Shown: in pieces, positions 8,895 through 17,812 of the stretch
How the letters are laid out: every line of letters starts with the position of its first letter
How positions within the stretch are numbered: the first letter of the stretch is position 1
NCBI GenBank assembly: GCA_029561455.1
Contig: JAKQIY010000057.1
Coordinates: 168,360-232,359 of the forward strand
Direction of reading: 5' to 3'
Source of the DNA: a bacterium
Lineage (GTDB): Bacteria; Zhuqueibacterota; Zhuqueibacteria; Residuimicrobiales; Krinioviventaceae
DNA length: 64,000 nt
Notes under the pieces: generated by a model
Told to the model about the DNA's origin: nothing
Databases searched by the model: none
Seen by the model: only the letters and a program-made list of their open reading frames with translations
Program-made: the position numbers and the translations under genes

Positions 8895-9308
8895 TCAGGT
8901 TTGCTGCCAGTCCGGCAGATCTTCGTTTTTCCGGTAAACAATTCCCTGAAAAGTAGCCACCAGTTCTCCATGCTCATCACTAATCGTTATGGAATAAGTG
9001 CCAAGCTTTGGATGCAGGGACACTTCTCTGGCCTCGGCATAAAGAGTGCCGCCAGGGGCGGCGCGTAAAAAATTTATATTGGCGTTTATACTCAGGGCAA
9101 TTTTACCGCTGGAATTGGCAGCTGCGGCAAAAGCATAATCAGCCAGGGTAAAAATTGCACCGCCATGGGCAACTCGCGCCGAATTTAGGTGATGATCTTC
9201 AATTTTTAGTTTTGCCAGGGCGGTGCCATCACCTACTTCTACCAGTTCAATACCGGTATGTTTGGCGAACAGGTCATGTTCCCGGAAATAATTTGCCACA
9301 TTATTCAT
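8895..9308 (-). CDS. paaI: PaaI-like hotdog-fold thioesterase
   Basis: A 137-residue protein with ribosome-binding site GAGGGAGAA before ATG 9308. It shows the hotdog thioesterase pattern: HLNSARVAHGGAIFTLADYAFAAAANSSG, where HGG(A)IFTLAD is the conserved active-site helix of the PaaI family, followed by strands INANINFLRAAPGGTLYAEA. PaaI enzymes hydrolyse phenylacetyl-CoA-type and other acyl-CoA esters, relieving CoA trapping. It lies directly downstream of a phenylacetate-CoA ligase gene, 21 bp apart, and this supports the name. Confidence 0.88.
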   Translation of the reverse strand: MNNVANYFREHDLFAKHTGIELVEVGDGTALAKLKIEDHHLNSARVAHGGAIFTLADYAFAAAANSSGKIALSINANINFLRAAPGGTLYAEAREVSLHPKLGTYSITISDEHGELVATFQGIVYRKNEDLPDWQQT

Positions 9309-9329
9309 AATATTCTCCCTCTTTCAGGG

Positions 9330-10640
9330 TCAGGATTTCTTGCGTAAATCCACAACCCGCTTGGCCTTGCCGGTACTGCGTTCAATGGATTTGGGTTCAA
9401 CCAGTTTAATTTTGGCCGACAGACCAAGAGCGTTTTTGATCTTTTGACGGATTTTTTCCTCGATCTCGCGCATTTGCCGCATTTCATCGGAGAAAAACGC
9501 CTCATTAACTTCAACTTTGATTTCCAGTTCATCGAGAGCGCCTTCGCGGGTTATAACAAGCTGGTAATGCGGATCGGTCTCTTCCATTTCCACCAATACC
9601 GTTTCGATCTGTGACGGGAATACATTCACACCGCGAATAATCAGCATATCATCGGAACGGCCCTGCGGTTTGCACATTCGCACAAAAGTCCGGCCGCAGG
9701 CGCACGGCTCATCCAAAAGGCATGTGATATCGCGGGTGCGGTAACGGATCACCGGGATTGCTTCTTTGGTGAGGGTCGTCAATACCAGTTCACCCATTGT
9801 GCCATTCGGCAGGTTTTTGCCGGTTTCCGGGTCGATGATCTCGGCAATAAAATGATCTTCACTGATGTGCATACCTTTTTTAACCTGGCATTCCATCGAA
9901 ACGCCAGGCCCCATCACCTCGCTTAGACCGTAATTATCGGTAGCGCTTATACCCAGGCGGCTTTCAATTTCCACGCGCATGCTTTCCGTCCAGGGCTCAG
10001 CGCCGAACATACCCACGCGCAGATGCAGTTCGTCACGTTTTATGTTAGCTTCCTGCATAGCTTCGGCCAGGTATATGGCATAACTGGGAGTGCATACCAG
10101 GCCGGTGGTTTTAAAATCACGCATGATCATTAACTGGCGATCGGTATTACCGGATGAGACCGGTATTACTGTTGCGCCTACTTTTTCAGCGCCATAATGC
10201 AAACCGAAACCGCCGGTGAACATACCGTAACCAAAGGAAATCTGGATAATATCATTGCGGGTTACCCCGGCGGCGGTCAACAACCGGGCAATCAATTCGG
10301 ACCAGTTATCGAGGTCGTTGCGGGTATAACCGACAACGGTTGGTTTGCCGGTCGTGCCCGATGAAGAATGAATACGCACTACTTTTTCCATCGGTACGGC
10401 AAACATATTATATGGATAGCTGGCCTGCATCTGGGCTTTGGTGGTGAACGGAACAGTTTGTAAATCTTTCAATGACTTGATGTGTTCCGGCACAACGCCA
10501 TTTTCATCAAAAACTTTTTTATAAAACGGGACATTATCATAAGCATGGCGCATAATCGTTCGCAACCGCTCCAATTGTAATGACAGCAGTTCATTACGCG
10601 GCATGGTCTCGACAGGGGGATTCCAAATCAACACCGGCAT
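9330..10640 (-). CDS. paaK: Phenylacetate-CoA ligase (AMP-forming), copy 1
   Basis: A 436-residue adenylate-forming enzyme. The ATG at 10640 is preferred to the TTG at 10649 because GAGG lies just before it. Motifs: [18 protein letters not shown] (ATP loop), [40 protein letters not shown], a cysteine pair (CACGRTF), and the C-terminal hinge [20 protein letters not shown] with the terminal catalytic lysine region [10 protein letters not shown]. PaaK forms phenylacetyl-CoA from phenylacetate, ATP and CoA. In an operon with IorAB it may also act on indoleacetate or hydroxyphenylacetate. A second paralogue lies 560 bp upstream in the same run. Confidence 0.93.
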   Translation of the reverse strand: MPVLIWNPPVETMPRNELLSLQLERLRTIMRHAYDNVPFYKKVFDENGVVPEHIKSLKDLQTVPFTTKAQMQASYPYNMFAVPMEKVVRIHSSSGTTGKPTVVGYTRNDLDNWSELIARLLTAAGVTRNDIIQISFGYGMFTGGFGLHYGAEKVGATVIPVSSGNTDRQLMIMRDFKTTGLVCTPSYAIYLAEAMQEANIKRDELHLRVGMFGAEPWTESMRVEIESRLGISATDNYGLSEVMGPGVSMECQVKKGMHISEDHFIAEIIDPETGKNLPNGTMGELVLTTLTKEAIPVIRYRTRDITCLLDEPCACGRTFVRMCKPQGRSDDMLIIRGVNVFPSQIETVLVEMEETDPHYQLVITREGALDELEIKVEVNEAFFSDEMRQMREIEEKIRQKIKNALGLSAKIKLVEPKSIERSTGKAKRVVDLRKKS

Positions 10641-10695
10641 TTTCCTCAACTAATTAATGTAGATAGCAGGTTAATTAAAAATAATGAATCATTAC

Positions 10696-11127
10696 CTATA
10701 AAGAATACACTTTTTCGCCGCTTAACAACTCAATTCCGCCTTCCAGAAGAATTTTAATTGCCTTTTCGGGATCGGCTACGCGGATGATCATAACAGCTTT
10801 ATCGCTATGCCGTTCAAAAAAACCATACATATATTCGATACTCATACCGGATTTTGCAAACAAGTCCAGCATTTTATGCAGCCCGCCGGGCCGGTCTTCA
10901 ATGACACAGGCAATAACACTGTTTTCGCGGATAGTAAAGCCGGCCTGGCGTAAAATTTCTTCAGCTTGTTGTGGTTTATTGACAATCAAACGTAAAATAC
11001 CGAAATCGGAAGTATCGGCGAGCGATATAGCCCGGATATTTATTTTGGCTTGTGCGAGCACACCAGTTATTTCTTCCAGCCGTCCGGCCCGGTTTTCCAT
11101 AAAGATGGAAATTTGTTTTACTTGCAT
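10696..11127 (-). CDS. Double-ACT-domain protein
   Basis: A 143-residue protein made of two ACT domains: MQVKQISIFMENRAGRLEEITGVLAQAKINIRAI (residues 1-70) and VIACVIEDRPGGLHKMLDLFAKSGMSIEYMYGF (about 73-143). The start at 11127 follows a GAGG ribosome-binding site and gives the family-typical N-terminus; an ATG 18 bp upstream is a poorer choice. ACT domains bind amino acids and regulate enzymes. This protein type commonly lies between phenylacetate-CoA ligase and indolepyruvate oxidoreductase genes, and probably senses an aromatic or branched amino acid, but the ligand is not shown by the sequence. Confidence 0.85.
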   Translation of the reverse strand: MQVKQISIFMENRAGRLEEITGVLAQAKINIRAISLADTSDFGILRLIVNKPQQAEEILRQAGFTIRENSVIACVIEDRPGGLHKMLDLFAKSGMSIEYMYGFFERHSDKAVMIIRVADPEKAIKILLEGGIELLSGEKVYSL

Positions 11128-11201
11128 GATCTGCCTCGCTTTCAATTTATTTAAACTATTGTTAAATTTCTTTATTTAATAGTCCAGCCGCCAGGGCTGT
11201 A

Positions 11202-12497
11202 TCAGATATTACGCATATCGATCACCCGTTTGGCTTTACCTTCACTACGGGTTATGGTTTTGGGTTCGACCAGTTTTACTTTAACTGCAATAGAAAGTAC
11301 GCTTTCGATCTCTTTTTTAATCCGTTTCTCCAGATTTTCCAGCGTGCGGATTTCATCGGAGAAGAACTTTTCATTAACTTCAACCTGCACCTCAAGTTCA
11401 TCCAAAGCCCCTTCGCGGGTAACAACCAACTGGTAATGAGGTTCGGTCTCTTCAATTTCCAGCAATACGGATTCAATTTGCGACGGGAACACATTAATGC
11501 CGCGTATAATGAGCATGTCGTCGGTTCGGCCTTTGATACGGCTGATGCGCGGCATGGTGCGGCCACAGGCCGGACATTTTTCATACGTGATGCTGACAAT
11601 ATCTTTGGTGGCATAACGCAGGAACGGTGTGGCTTCTTTGGTCAGGGTAGTAATAACCAGCATGCCGTCCTGGCCTTCCGGCACGGCCTTGCCGGTTTTG
11701 GGGTCGATCACTTCAGGGTAAAAATGGTCAGCCCACATATGCAGGCCATCCTGGCCTTCACACTCTATAGCTACTCCCGGTCCAATGATCTCCGATAGCC
11801 CATAAATATCATACGCCTTGATATTCCAGATCGATTCAATTTGCCGCCGCATACTGTCGCTCCAGGGTTCGGCGCCGAGAATTCCGATGCGCAGGGAGGT
11901 TTTTCTTGGATCGATATTCATGGATTCAGCAAACTCAGCCAGGTAAATAGAATAGGATGGCGTACAGGTGAGAATTGTGGTTTTAAAATCTTCCATTAAT
12001 TGCAATTGTCTTTTTGAACCGCCGGAAGACATGGGCACAACGGCAGCGCCCAACTCCAGGGCGCCATAGTGGACGCCCAGGCCGCCGGTAAACAATCCAT
12101 AACCATACGCGTTTTGAACAATATCCCGGTAATCGCCGCCGGTACATGCAATACTGCGCGCCATTACCTCGGACCAGATTTTAAGGTCATTTTCCGTATA
12201 AGCAACCACCGTAGGCTTGCCGGTAGTGCCCGAAGAACCGTGGATTTCCCTGACCAGCGACATGGGCACGCTGAACATACCAAAGGGATAGTGGGTTCGC
12301 AGGGTTTCCTTGTCCGTTAACGGAAAATTTTTTAGTTCATCAAGAGATTTGATGGTCGCTGGTTGTATGCCGAGATTATCAAAAGCCTGACGATAATAGG
12401 GAACGTTATTGTACACGTGCTGCGATACCTCACGCAACCGGTTCAATTGCAATTTCTGTAAATCTTCAGGATCAAGATATTCTACCTTGTATTTCAT
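11202..12497 (-). CDS. paaK: Phenylacetate-CoA ligase (AMP-forming), copy 2
   Basis: A 431-residue paralogue of the 9330-10640 protein, with ribosome-binding site GGGAGGC before ATG 12497. It has the same motifs: [19 protein letters not shown], the [21 protein letters not shown] block, a [11 protein letters not shown] zinc-like pair and a [20 protein letters not shown] hinge. The terminal region [15 protein letters not shown] carries the expected lysine. The pair of ligases may split substrates (for example phenylacetate versus indoleacetate or hydroxyphenylacetate). It lies 39 bp downstream of iorB and is clearly in the same transcription unit. Confidence 0.92.
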   Translation of the reverse strand: MKYKVEYLDPEDLQKLQLNRLREVSQHVYNNVPYYRQAFDNLGIQPATIKSLDELKNFPLTDKETLRTHYPFGMFSVPMSLVREIHGSSGTTGKPTVVAYTENDLKIWSEVMARSIACTGGDYRDIVQNAYGYGLFTGGLGVHYGALELGAAVVPMSSGGSKRQLQLMEDFKTTILTCTPSYSIYLAEFAESMNIDPRKTSLRIGILGAEPWSDSMRRQIESIWNIKAYDIYGLSEIIGPGVAIECEGQDGLHMWADHFYPEVIDPKTGKAVPEGQDGMLVITTLTKEATPFLRYATKDIVSITYEKCPACGRTMPRISRIKGRTDDMLIIRGINVFPSQIESVLLEIEETEPHYQLVVTREGALDELEVQVEVNEKFFSDEIRTLENLEKRIKKEIESVLSIAVKVKLVEPKTITRSEGKAKRVIDMRNI

Positions 12498-12536
12498 AGC
12501 TTGCCTCCCTTGTACAGGATAAATAGGTGAATAACT

Positions 12537-13121
12537 CTATTTCGCATTGCGGCCATAGTCGAATGCGAGTAAATTGATAGGAATCGTTTTTTGCGGGACA
12601 CGGGCTGCAATTGCATTTTTCCATAGTTCCGGGCTAAATTCAAGAAAGCGGGACAAGACGCCCAAAAGTGTAATATTAACAGCTTTACCATTCCCGGCTT
12701 GTAACGCCAGTTCACTACCGTTCACAGCCACCAGTTGGCGGCAGCGGCTTTGTAACTCTTGAGGAATATTATCGGGATACTGCGCAGAACCGCCGGCTAC
12801 GGTCATTGGATCAATCCGCAGGGTGTTAACAATGACTGTGCCATCGGTAGATAAATAATCTATCCAGCGCAGGGTTTCCAGCAATTCAAAAGAGAGTAGT
12901 ATATCTGCTTTACCTTTTTCAATAGTTGGCGAATACACTGTTTTACCAAAACGAACATGACTGGTAACACTGCCGCCGCGCTGCGCCATGCCGTGCACCT
13001 CGCTTTGTTTGACATCATAACCGGCTGTCAGGCACACCGAGGCAATAACCTCGCTGGCCAGCAAAATACCCTGCCCCCCGACTCCGGCAATTAATATATT
13101 GGTGGTTTCTTTATTAGTCAT
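12537..13121 (-). CDS. iorB: Indolepyruvate:ferredoxin oxidoreductase beta subunit
   Basis: A 194-residue gamma-domain subunit. ATG 13121 is preferred because the preceding GGAG overlaps the end of iorA; the two genes are 2 bp apart and look translationally coupled. Motifs: NILIAGVGGQGILLASEVIA, the nucleotide-binding opening of the gamma domain, then SEVHGMAQRGGSVTSHVRFG, the hallmark of 2-oxoacid:acceptor oxidoreductases. With IorA it oxidatively decarboxylates arylpyruvates to arylacetyl-CoA and passes electrons to ferredoxin in the cytoplasm. Confidence 0.93.
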   Translation of the reverse strand: MTNKETTNILIAGVGGQGILLASEVIASVCLTAGYDVKQSEVHGMAQRGGSVTSHVRFGKTVYSPTIEKGKADILLSFELLETLRWIDYLSTDGTVIVNTLRIDPMTVAGGSAQYPDNIPQELQSRCRQLVAVNGSELALQAGNGKAVNITLLGVLSRFLEFSPELWKNAIAARVPQKTIPINLLAFDYGRNAK

Positions 13122-13123
13122 AC

Positions 13124-14863
13124 TCACTCCATTCCCGCCAGACTGATAGATTCATGAGGGCATACCTGCCGGCACAAGCTGCACCCAAAGCATACTGAAG
13201 CGTCGATCCTTATTGTCTCATTCTCGATACTGATAGCCGGGCAACCGATACGCAAACAAATTTTACATACCCTGCATTTTTCCGGATCGATCTGCATGGG
13301 CCCTTCGTACTGTTTACGGTCGACAAGCACACATGGACGCCGGGCAATGACAACCGATGGTCCCTCCTGCTCCAGCGCGCGAGTTATGGCAGCTTTGGTT
13401 TCTTCAACATCAATCGGGTCGACGATTTGTACGGAACCTACGCCTGCTGCCTGAGCCATAGCCACAAAATCAAATTCATGCGCCTGTTGACCCTGCAGGG
13501 TTACGCCGGTGCCGGGATTTTGCTGGTGACCGGTCATAGCCGTTATACGGTTATCCAGAATTATTATAGTTATATTGGCGCGATTGTATACCGCATTGAC
13601 CAGCGACGGTATACCGGAGTGAATGAATGTCGAATCGCCTAATACGCTGACGACCCGTTTATTTTTTTTGCCTTCAAGAGCCCGCACCATTCCCTGCGCC
13701 ATACCGATACTGGAACCCATACAGACCACCGTATCCATGGTATTTAATGGCGGCAGGGTGCTCAGGGTATAGCAGCCGATATCGCCGCTGACAACTACGT
13801 TCATTTTCTTCAACACCTGAAATACAGCGCGGTGCGGACACCCCGCGCACATAACCGGGGGACGCCCCGGAAGAGTCAACGCTTCCTGTGGGGCTGCCGG
13901 GGTAACCTGGCCGGTTAATTTTTCCCGCAACAATTCCGGCGAATACTCGCCCAGTCGCGGTAAAATATCCTTACCTTTAACTATGATCCCTGCCGCCCGT
14001 AGTTGTTCTTCGATAAAGGGCTCCAGTTCTTCGACAACCACCAGCACTTTTACTTGTTCAGCAAAATCGATTATTTTTTTAATGGGCAAAGGATTGGTCA
14101 TGCCTAATTTAAATATAGCGGCATTGGGCATAGCTTCACGTGCATACTGGAAACTTATGCCGCCGGCAATAATACCAATGGAGGTATCGCCCGGTATTAC
14201 ATAATTGCCGGAAAACTGTTCGGAAAATTCGGCCAGTTTTTTATTGCGTTGTTCAACAATGACATGCCGCTTGCGAGCATTTGCCGGGATCATGACATAT
14301 TTTTGCGGATCTTTGACATAGTCGCGGGGCAGTATACTGATCCGCTCGCCGGTTTCCACCAAACCTTTACCATGGCAAACGCGGGTTGTCATGCGCAACA
14401 TGACCGGAGTATCATACTGCTCGCTGATCTCCAACGCCAAACGGACAAAATCTTTGGCTTCCTGGCTGTCTGCCGGTTCCAGCATGGGTATTTGCGCAAA
14501 TTTTGCCAGGTAACGGTTATCTTGTTCATTTTGAGAACTGTGCATGCCGGGATCGTCGGCGGAAACCAGCACAAAACCGGCATTAACGCCGGTATAGGCG
14601 GCGGTCATCAGGGCGTCGGCAGCGACATTTACACCCACATGCTTCATGGCCGCCAATGCGCGTTTACCGGCAACCGCGCCGCCAAAAGCGACCTCAAACG
14701 CTACTTTTTCATTGACTGACCATTCGGCATAAATATCTTTATACTTGGCTATATTTTCCAATATCTCCGTACTTGGAGTGCCAGGATACGCCGCAGCAAT
14801 TTCTACCCCGGCTTCCCAGGCGCCGCGGGCTACTGCTTCATCTCCTGAATATAATTGTTTCAT
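13124..14863 (-). CDS. iorA: Indolepyruvate:ferredoxin oxidoreductase alpha subunit
   Basis: A 579-residue protein preceded by GGAGATGGAATG. The N-terminal pyrimidine-binding region begins YSGDEAVARGAWEAGVEIAA and continues with AYPGTPSTEIL; the TPP-binding block is at about 430-460 (GDSTFIHSGIPSLVNA, ending ILDN). The C-terminal ferredoxin-like domain has two cysteine clusters, CRVCKICLRIGCP and CFGCSLCRQVCP, for two [4Fe-4S] clusters. It is the first gene of the minus-strand run and so lies next to the probable promoter in the 400-bp gap above 14863. The enzyme is oxygen-sensitive in characterised relatives, which hints at an anaerobic or facultative lifestyle. Confidence 0.95.
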   Translation of the reverse strand: MKQLYSGDEAVARGAWEAGVEIAAAYPGTPSTEILENIAKYKDIYAEWSVNEKVAFEVAFGGAVAGKRALAAMKHVGVNVAADALMTAAYTGVNAGFVLVSADDPGMHSSQNEQDNRYLAKFAQIPMLEPADSQEAKDFVRLALEISEQYDTPVMLRMTTRVCHGKGLVETGERISILPRDYVKDPQKYVMIPANARKRHVIVEQRNKKLAEFSEQFSGNYVIPGDTSIGIIAGGISFQYAREAMPNAAIFKLGMTNPLPIKKIIDFAEQVKVLVVVEELEPFIEEQLRAAGIIVKGKDILPRLGEYSPELLREKLTGQVTPAAPQEALTLPGRPPVMCAGCPHRAVFQVLKKMNVVVSGDIGCYTLSTLPPLNTMDTVVCMGSSIGMAQGMVRALEGKKNKRVVSVLGDSTFIHSGIPSLVNAVYNRANITIIILDNRITAMTGHQQNPGTGVTLQGQQAHEFDFVAMAQAAGVGSVQIVDPIDVEETKAAITRALEQEGPSVVIARRPCVLVDRKQYEGPMQIDPEKCRVCKICLRIGCPAISIENETIRIDASVCFGCSLCRQVCPHESISLAGME

Positions 14864-15262
14864 TCCATCTCCTGAAAAACTTAAATTATGCCTGGTAAAT
14901 AAATATAATTCCTGAATTTGTTACTAATAAACGGATAATAATTCCGTTACCTGATTTACCTCCCCCTGAATCATTTATTACGAATTGCCGTCAGTTGATC
15001 GCTGACGACCTGCGAATGGAGATTACAGGAGCAGGACGTGCCGATGTGATGGTTGTAAGCTCTTAAAAGCATAGTTTTTATTTATAAAAAACATTGCTCA
15101 CGCTTCCAAAAAGGATAGTGCAGAAATAAATCAATGATTTCATACCAACTTTAATAAATGTAAGTATTTTTAATGAATAAATAAAAACAAAAAATTCATC
15201 ATCTGGGTATCCGGAGGAATAATTTCCTCCGGATAACAAGTCTCTCTGATGTGCTCAAATTA
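14864..15262. other. Intergenic region: probable ior operon promoter and upstream terminator
   Basis: About 400 bp. The part near 14863 should hold the minus-strand promoter of iorA; I could not single out -35/-10 boxes with confidence. The part near 15262 holds the terminator described separately. No gene is seen. Confidence 0.5.
15181..15235 (-). terminator. Strong terminator hairpin after the symporter unit
   Basis: TATCCGGAGGAA (15208-15219) pairs perfectly with TTCCTCCGGATA (15224-15235) around a 4-nt loop. On the minus strand a T-rich stretch (TTTTTTGTTTTTATTT) follows after about 13 bases. It lies about 28 bp past the stop of the small accessory gene. Confidence 0.75.
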
Positions 15263-15445
15263 TTAAAGCGTCTCTTCAATATTCTTTTCTTCTTTATCCC
15301 ATTGTTTTTCTTTGCCGGAAATTTTAACATCATCGCCGTCTTCATTCCATTTGACCAGACCATAGATAACGCATAATAATGTGCTCAAGATCAACAAGAT
15401 AAAAACCAGGGATACATTAAAATCGCCCAAACCTAAAATTGTCAT
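15263..15445 (-). CDS. Symporter small accessory protein, copy 1
   Basis: A 60-residue protein with one membrane helix (about residues 9-30, VSLVFILLILSTLLCVIYGL) and a charged tail. It begins MTILGLGDFNVSL, the conserved opening of the small accessory proteins that are encoded beside sodium:solute symporters. The ribosome-binding site is AAAAGGAG. It lies 53 bp downstream of the symporter gene and has a near-identical twin at 17582-17764, so it is clearly a selected gene. It probably assembles with or stabilises the symporter in the inner membrane; this role is inferred from constant gene pairing. Confidence 0.85.
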   Translation of the reverse strand: MTILGLGDFNVSLVFILLILSTLLCVIYGLVKWNEDGDDVKISGKEKQWDKEEKNIEETL

Positions 15446-15498
15446 TGTTTACTCCTTTTTTATATAAAGCCCGGTTCAGGGAATAATAACAAATTAAA

Positions 15499-17106
15499 TT
15501 ACTTGATACCGGTAAAACATTTATCAATATGTTCTTTCGGCAGCGGCTTGCCTAAAAACCCGGCAACCAGGGTAACTAAAATAGAAACGGGCAAGGCCAC
15601 TACCAGGGGATCGACTACCGTCCACATTGTGCCAACTGCCAACGAATCTACACCAAACAAGGCTTTGCACACCAGAAGGGACTGGGATTCCTTGATATGA
15701 ATAAAGAACAACCAGAATAGACTGACCAGGAAACCGGCCATAAAGCCCCATAATGCCGCATGTTTGTTGATACGTTTTGAATATAACCCGCCGACAAACA
15801 TGGGTAGAAAAGATGCGGCGCACAAACCGAAAAAGATGGCGGTGCCGCGGGCAATAATGGCCGTGCCGCCTTCAAAGAACAAAGGCAAACCCCAGGCCAG
15901 CAACAGGCTAATGAGAATAGTAACTAAAATTCCCATTTTAGTGATAATAATTGTGCTGCCCTTACCGCCCAACCATTTTTCATAAACATCACGCCCGGCG
16001 GCTGTGCCCATAGTATGGAACTGCGAACTGAGGGTAGACATGGCTGCGGATAGCAGGGTGACCATAAAAATAATAGTAAACCATTGCGGCATGGCAGTGC
16101 TGATATACAAAGGTATAATATTATCAACAACCTTGTTGGCAGCAAGAAAAGAAATATTTTGAAAAGAGGGATGCTCATAAAAATAGACATTGGTAAGCGG
16201 GCCTACCACATAAGTAACGCCAATAGTGATAAGAGTAAATATACCGCCAACCAGCACCGCGCGGTTCATCTCCCGGTTTGATTTGACTGTCATAAACCGT
16301 ACAACCAACTGCGGCTGGGCCAGCACCCCGATACCGACGCCCAGGATAATTGAGGTCACCAGGTTATACCAGTTTTCCGAACCAAGTGCGGGAAAACTAG
16401 TCCAGCCGGTATGACCCTTGGCGCCAAAAATTTCTACGGCAAGCGGAGTCATCGCGGTTAGTTTGGTATGCGCCGTCATCACCCCTCCCAGTTTTACGTA
16501 TGTTAAAATTAGCAAAATCAACATACCGATGAACATCACTGAGCCCTGGAAGGCATCGGTATACATAACCCCTTTCAGCCCACCCATAATAACATAAATG
16601 GCAATGATAATTGTAAAAAAGAATAATGCTGTGCTGTAATCAATTGATAGTACCTGGGCAATAAATTGAGCGCCGCCCATTAACACCACTGCGGCATAAA
16701 GCGGCATGGCAACCAGGATCATCAAACCGCTAAATCCCTGTAAAAAACGGGACTGGTAGCGCAATCCCAACAATTCGGGAAAAGTGTGCGCATTCAGATT
16801 CAAACCCATAGTGCGGGTGCGTTTGCCGAAAAACACAAATGCAATGAATATGCCGACGAGAACATTCATAAAAGCCAGCCATAAAATGCCCATACCGAAA
16901 ACAGCGGCGGCGCCGCCAAAGCCAACTATTGCCGAGGTGCTGATAAATGTTGCGCCATACGATACCGCCATAACAAACGGATTGGCATTGCGACCGGCGA
17001 TCAGGTAATCGGAGGCAGTGGTGGTTTTGCGATATGCAATCCAGGCCAGGTAACCGACAATAAACAGGTAAATAATTACAATTACAGACAACAACAGGAT
17101 GTTCAT
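15499..17106 (-). CDS. Sodium:solute symporter family protein, copy 1
   Basis: A 535-residue protein with about 13 predicted hydrophobic helices, typical of the SSS family (pantothenate/proline/acetate type). Diagnostic stretches include AISYGATF-like SYGATFISTSAIVGFGGA, AFVFFGKRTRTMGLNLNAHT, GGLKGVMYTDAFQGSVMF and LLSAAMSTLSSQFHTMGTAA; the last corresponds to the sodium-site helix. Ribosome-binding site GGAAGGAG before ATG 17106. The substrate cannot be determined; a nearby aromatic-acid operon makes an organic acid plausible. A paralogue with its own accessory gene lies 0.7 kb upstream. Confidence 0.92.
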   Translation of the reverse strand: MNILLLSVIVIIYLFIVGYLAWIAYRKTTTASDYLIAGRNANPFVMAVSYGATFISTSAIVGFGGAAAVFGMGILWLAFMNVLVGIFIAFVFFGKRTRTMGLNLNAHTFPELLGLRYQSRFLQGFSGLMILVAMPLYAAVVLMGGAQFIAQVLSIDYSTALFFFTIIIAIYVIMGGLKGVMYTDAFQGSVMFIGMLILLILTYVKLGGVMTAHTKLTAMTPLAVEIFGAKGHTGWTSFPALGSENWYNLVTSIILGVGIGVLAQPQLVVRFMTVKSNREMNRAVLVGGIFTLITIGVTYVVGPLTNVYFYEHPSFQNISFLAANKVVDNIIPLYISTAMPQWFTIIFMVTLLSAAMSTLSSQFHTMGTAAGRDVYEKWLGGKGSTIIITKMGILVTILISLLLAWGLPLFFEGGTAIIARGTAIFFGLCAASFLPMFVGGLYSKRINKHAALWGFMAGFLVSLFWLFFIHIKESQSLLVCKALFGVDSLAVGTMWTVVDPLVVALPVSILVTLVAGFLGKPLPKEHIDKCFTGIK

Positions 17107-17581
17107 GGGCTTCTCCTTCCGGGTAAATTTCGTAACCGATTTACTGAATTTATGTCAAGTAATTATTTATCAAGCCGACAAAGCCGGTATTATTCAAGCG
17201 TATGCGGGAATAATATAAAATGCCCGTTTATTTTCGACAAACGCCGTAACATTTTTTTCTATACAAATAAATACTGCAAAATCGTTTCCCTGGAACGGTG
17301 AGATGTGATGTATTACCTCCATTCATCCCCGCTAAAGCGAATCGGGAATAGAAATGCCGGGAAACAACCTGAGAGGAATATAGTGGTGTACAACAATAAA
17401 ACATTTAAAATTATTAACCACAAAATAAGCAAAAAAAAATTAAAGTCAAGTATTTTAATAATTATTTTTAATTTTTTTTTATTGATAAAAGGATTGATTC
17501 CCCGGCCATATAATAAAAAACCGGCTGATCTGTGCAGGTTTGCTTCGGTCAGCCGGTGTATTCTCACGTGACTATTATAAC
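17107..17581. other. Intergenic region between the two symporter units
   Basis: 475 bp, strongly AT-rich in the middle (long A/T runs around 17430-17480). It contains the terminator of the upstream unit at 17511-17556 and presumably the promoter of the symporter at 17106. Short frames on both strands here coincide with the hairpin and are not credible genes. Confidence 0.5.
17511..17556 (-). terminator. Rho-independent terminator of the upstream symporter unit
   Basis: On the minus strand CCGGCTGA and TCAGCCGG (plus-strand positions 17549-17556 and 17521-17528) form an 8-bp stem followed by TTTTTTATTA. It lies 26 bp past the stop of the second small accessory gene. Confidence 0.85.
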
Positions 17582-17764
17582 TTATAGTGTCTCTTCAATG
17601 TTTTTTTCTTCTTTATCCCATTGTTTTTCTTTGCCGGATATTTTAGCATCCTCGCCGTCTTCATTCCACCTGACAATGCCGTAAATAACGCATAACAGCG
17701 TGCTTAAAATGAGCAGTATGAAAACCAGGGATACATTAAAATCGCCAAGACCCAATATCGTCAT
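17582..17764 (-). CDS. Symporter small accessory protein, copy 2
   Basis: A 60-residue twin of the 15263-15445 protein, differing at only four positions (IVRWNEDGEDA in place of LVKWNEDGDDV). It has the same single membrane helix, charged tail and AAGGAG ribosome-binding site. It lies 48 bp downstream of the second symporter gene. The higher conservation of this micro-protein than of its 535-residue partner argues for close structural constraint or recent gene conversion. Confidence 0.85.
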   Translation of the reverse strand: MTILGLGDFNVSLVFILLILSTLLCVIYGIVRWNEDGEDAKISGKEKQWDKEEKNIEETL

Positions 17765-17812
17765 TGTATTCTCCTTACTATATTATCAGCTTTTTGCCAG
17801 ACATAACACATT

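Noticed and set aside
17305..17571. Overlapping frames on both strands in the symporter gap
   Set aside because: They run through the terminator hairpin and poly-A/T tract and have low-complexity translations.
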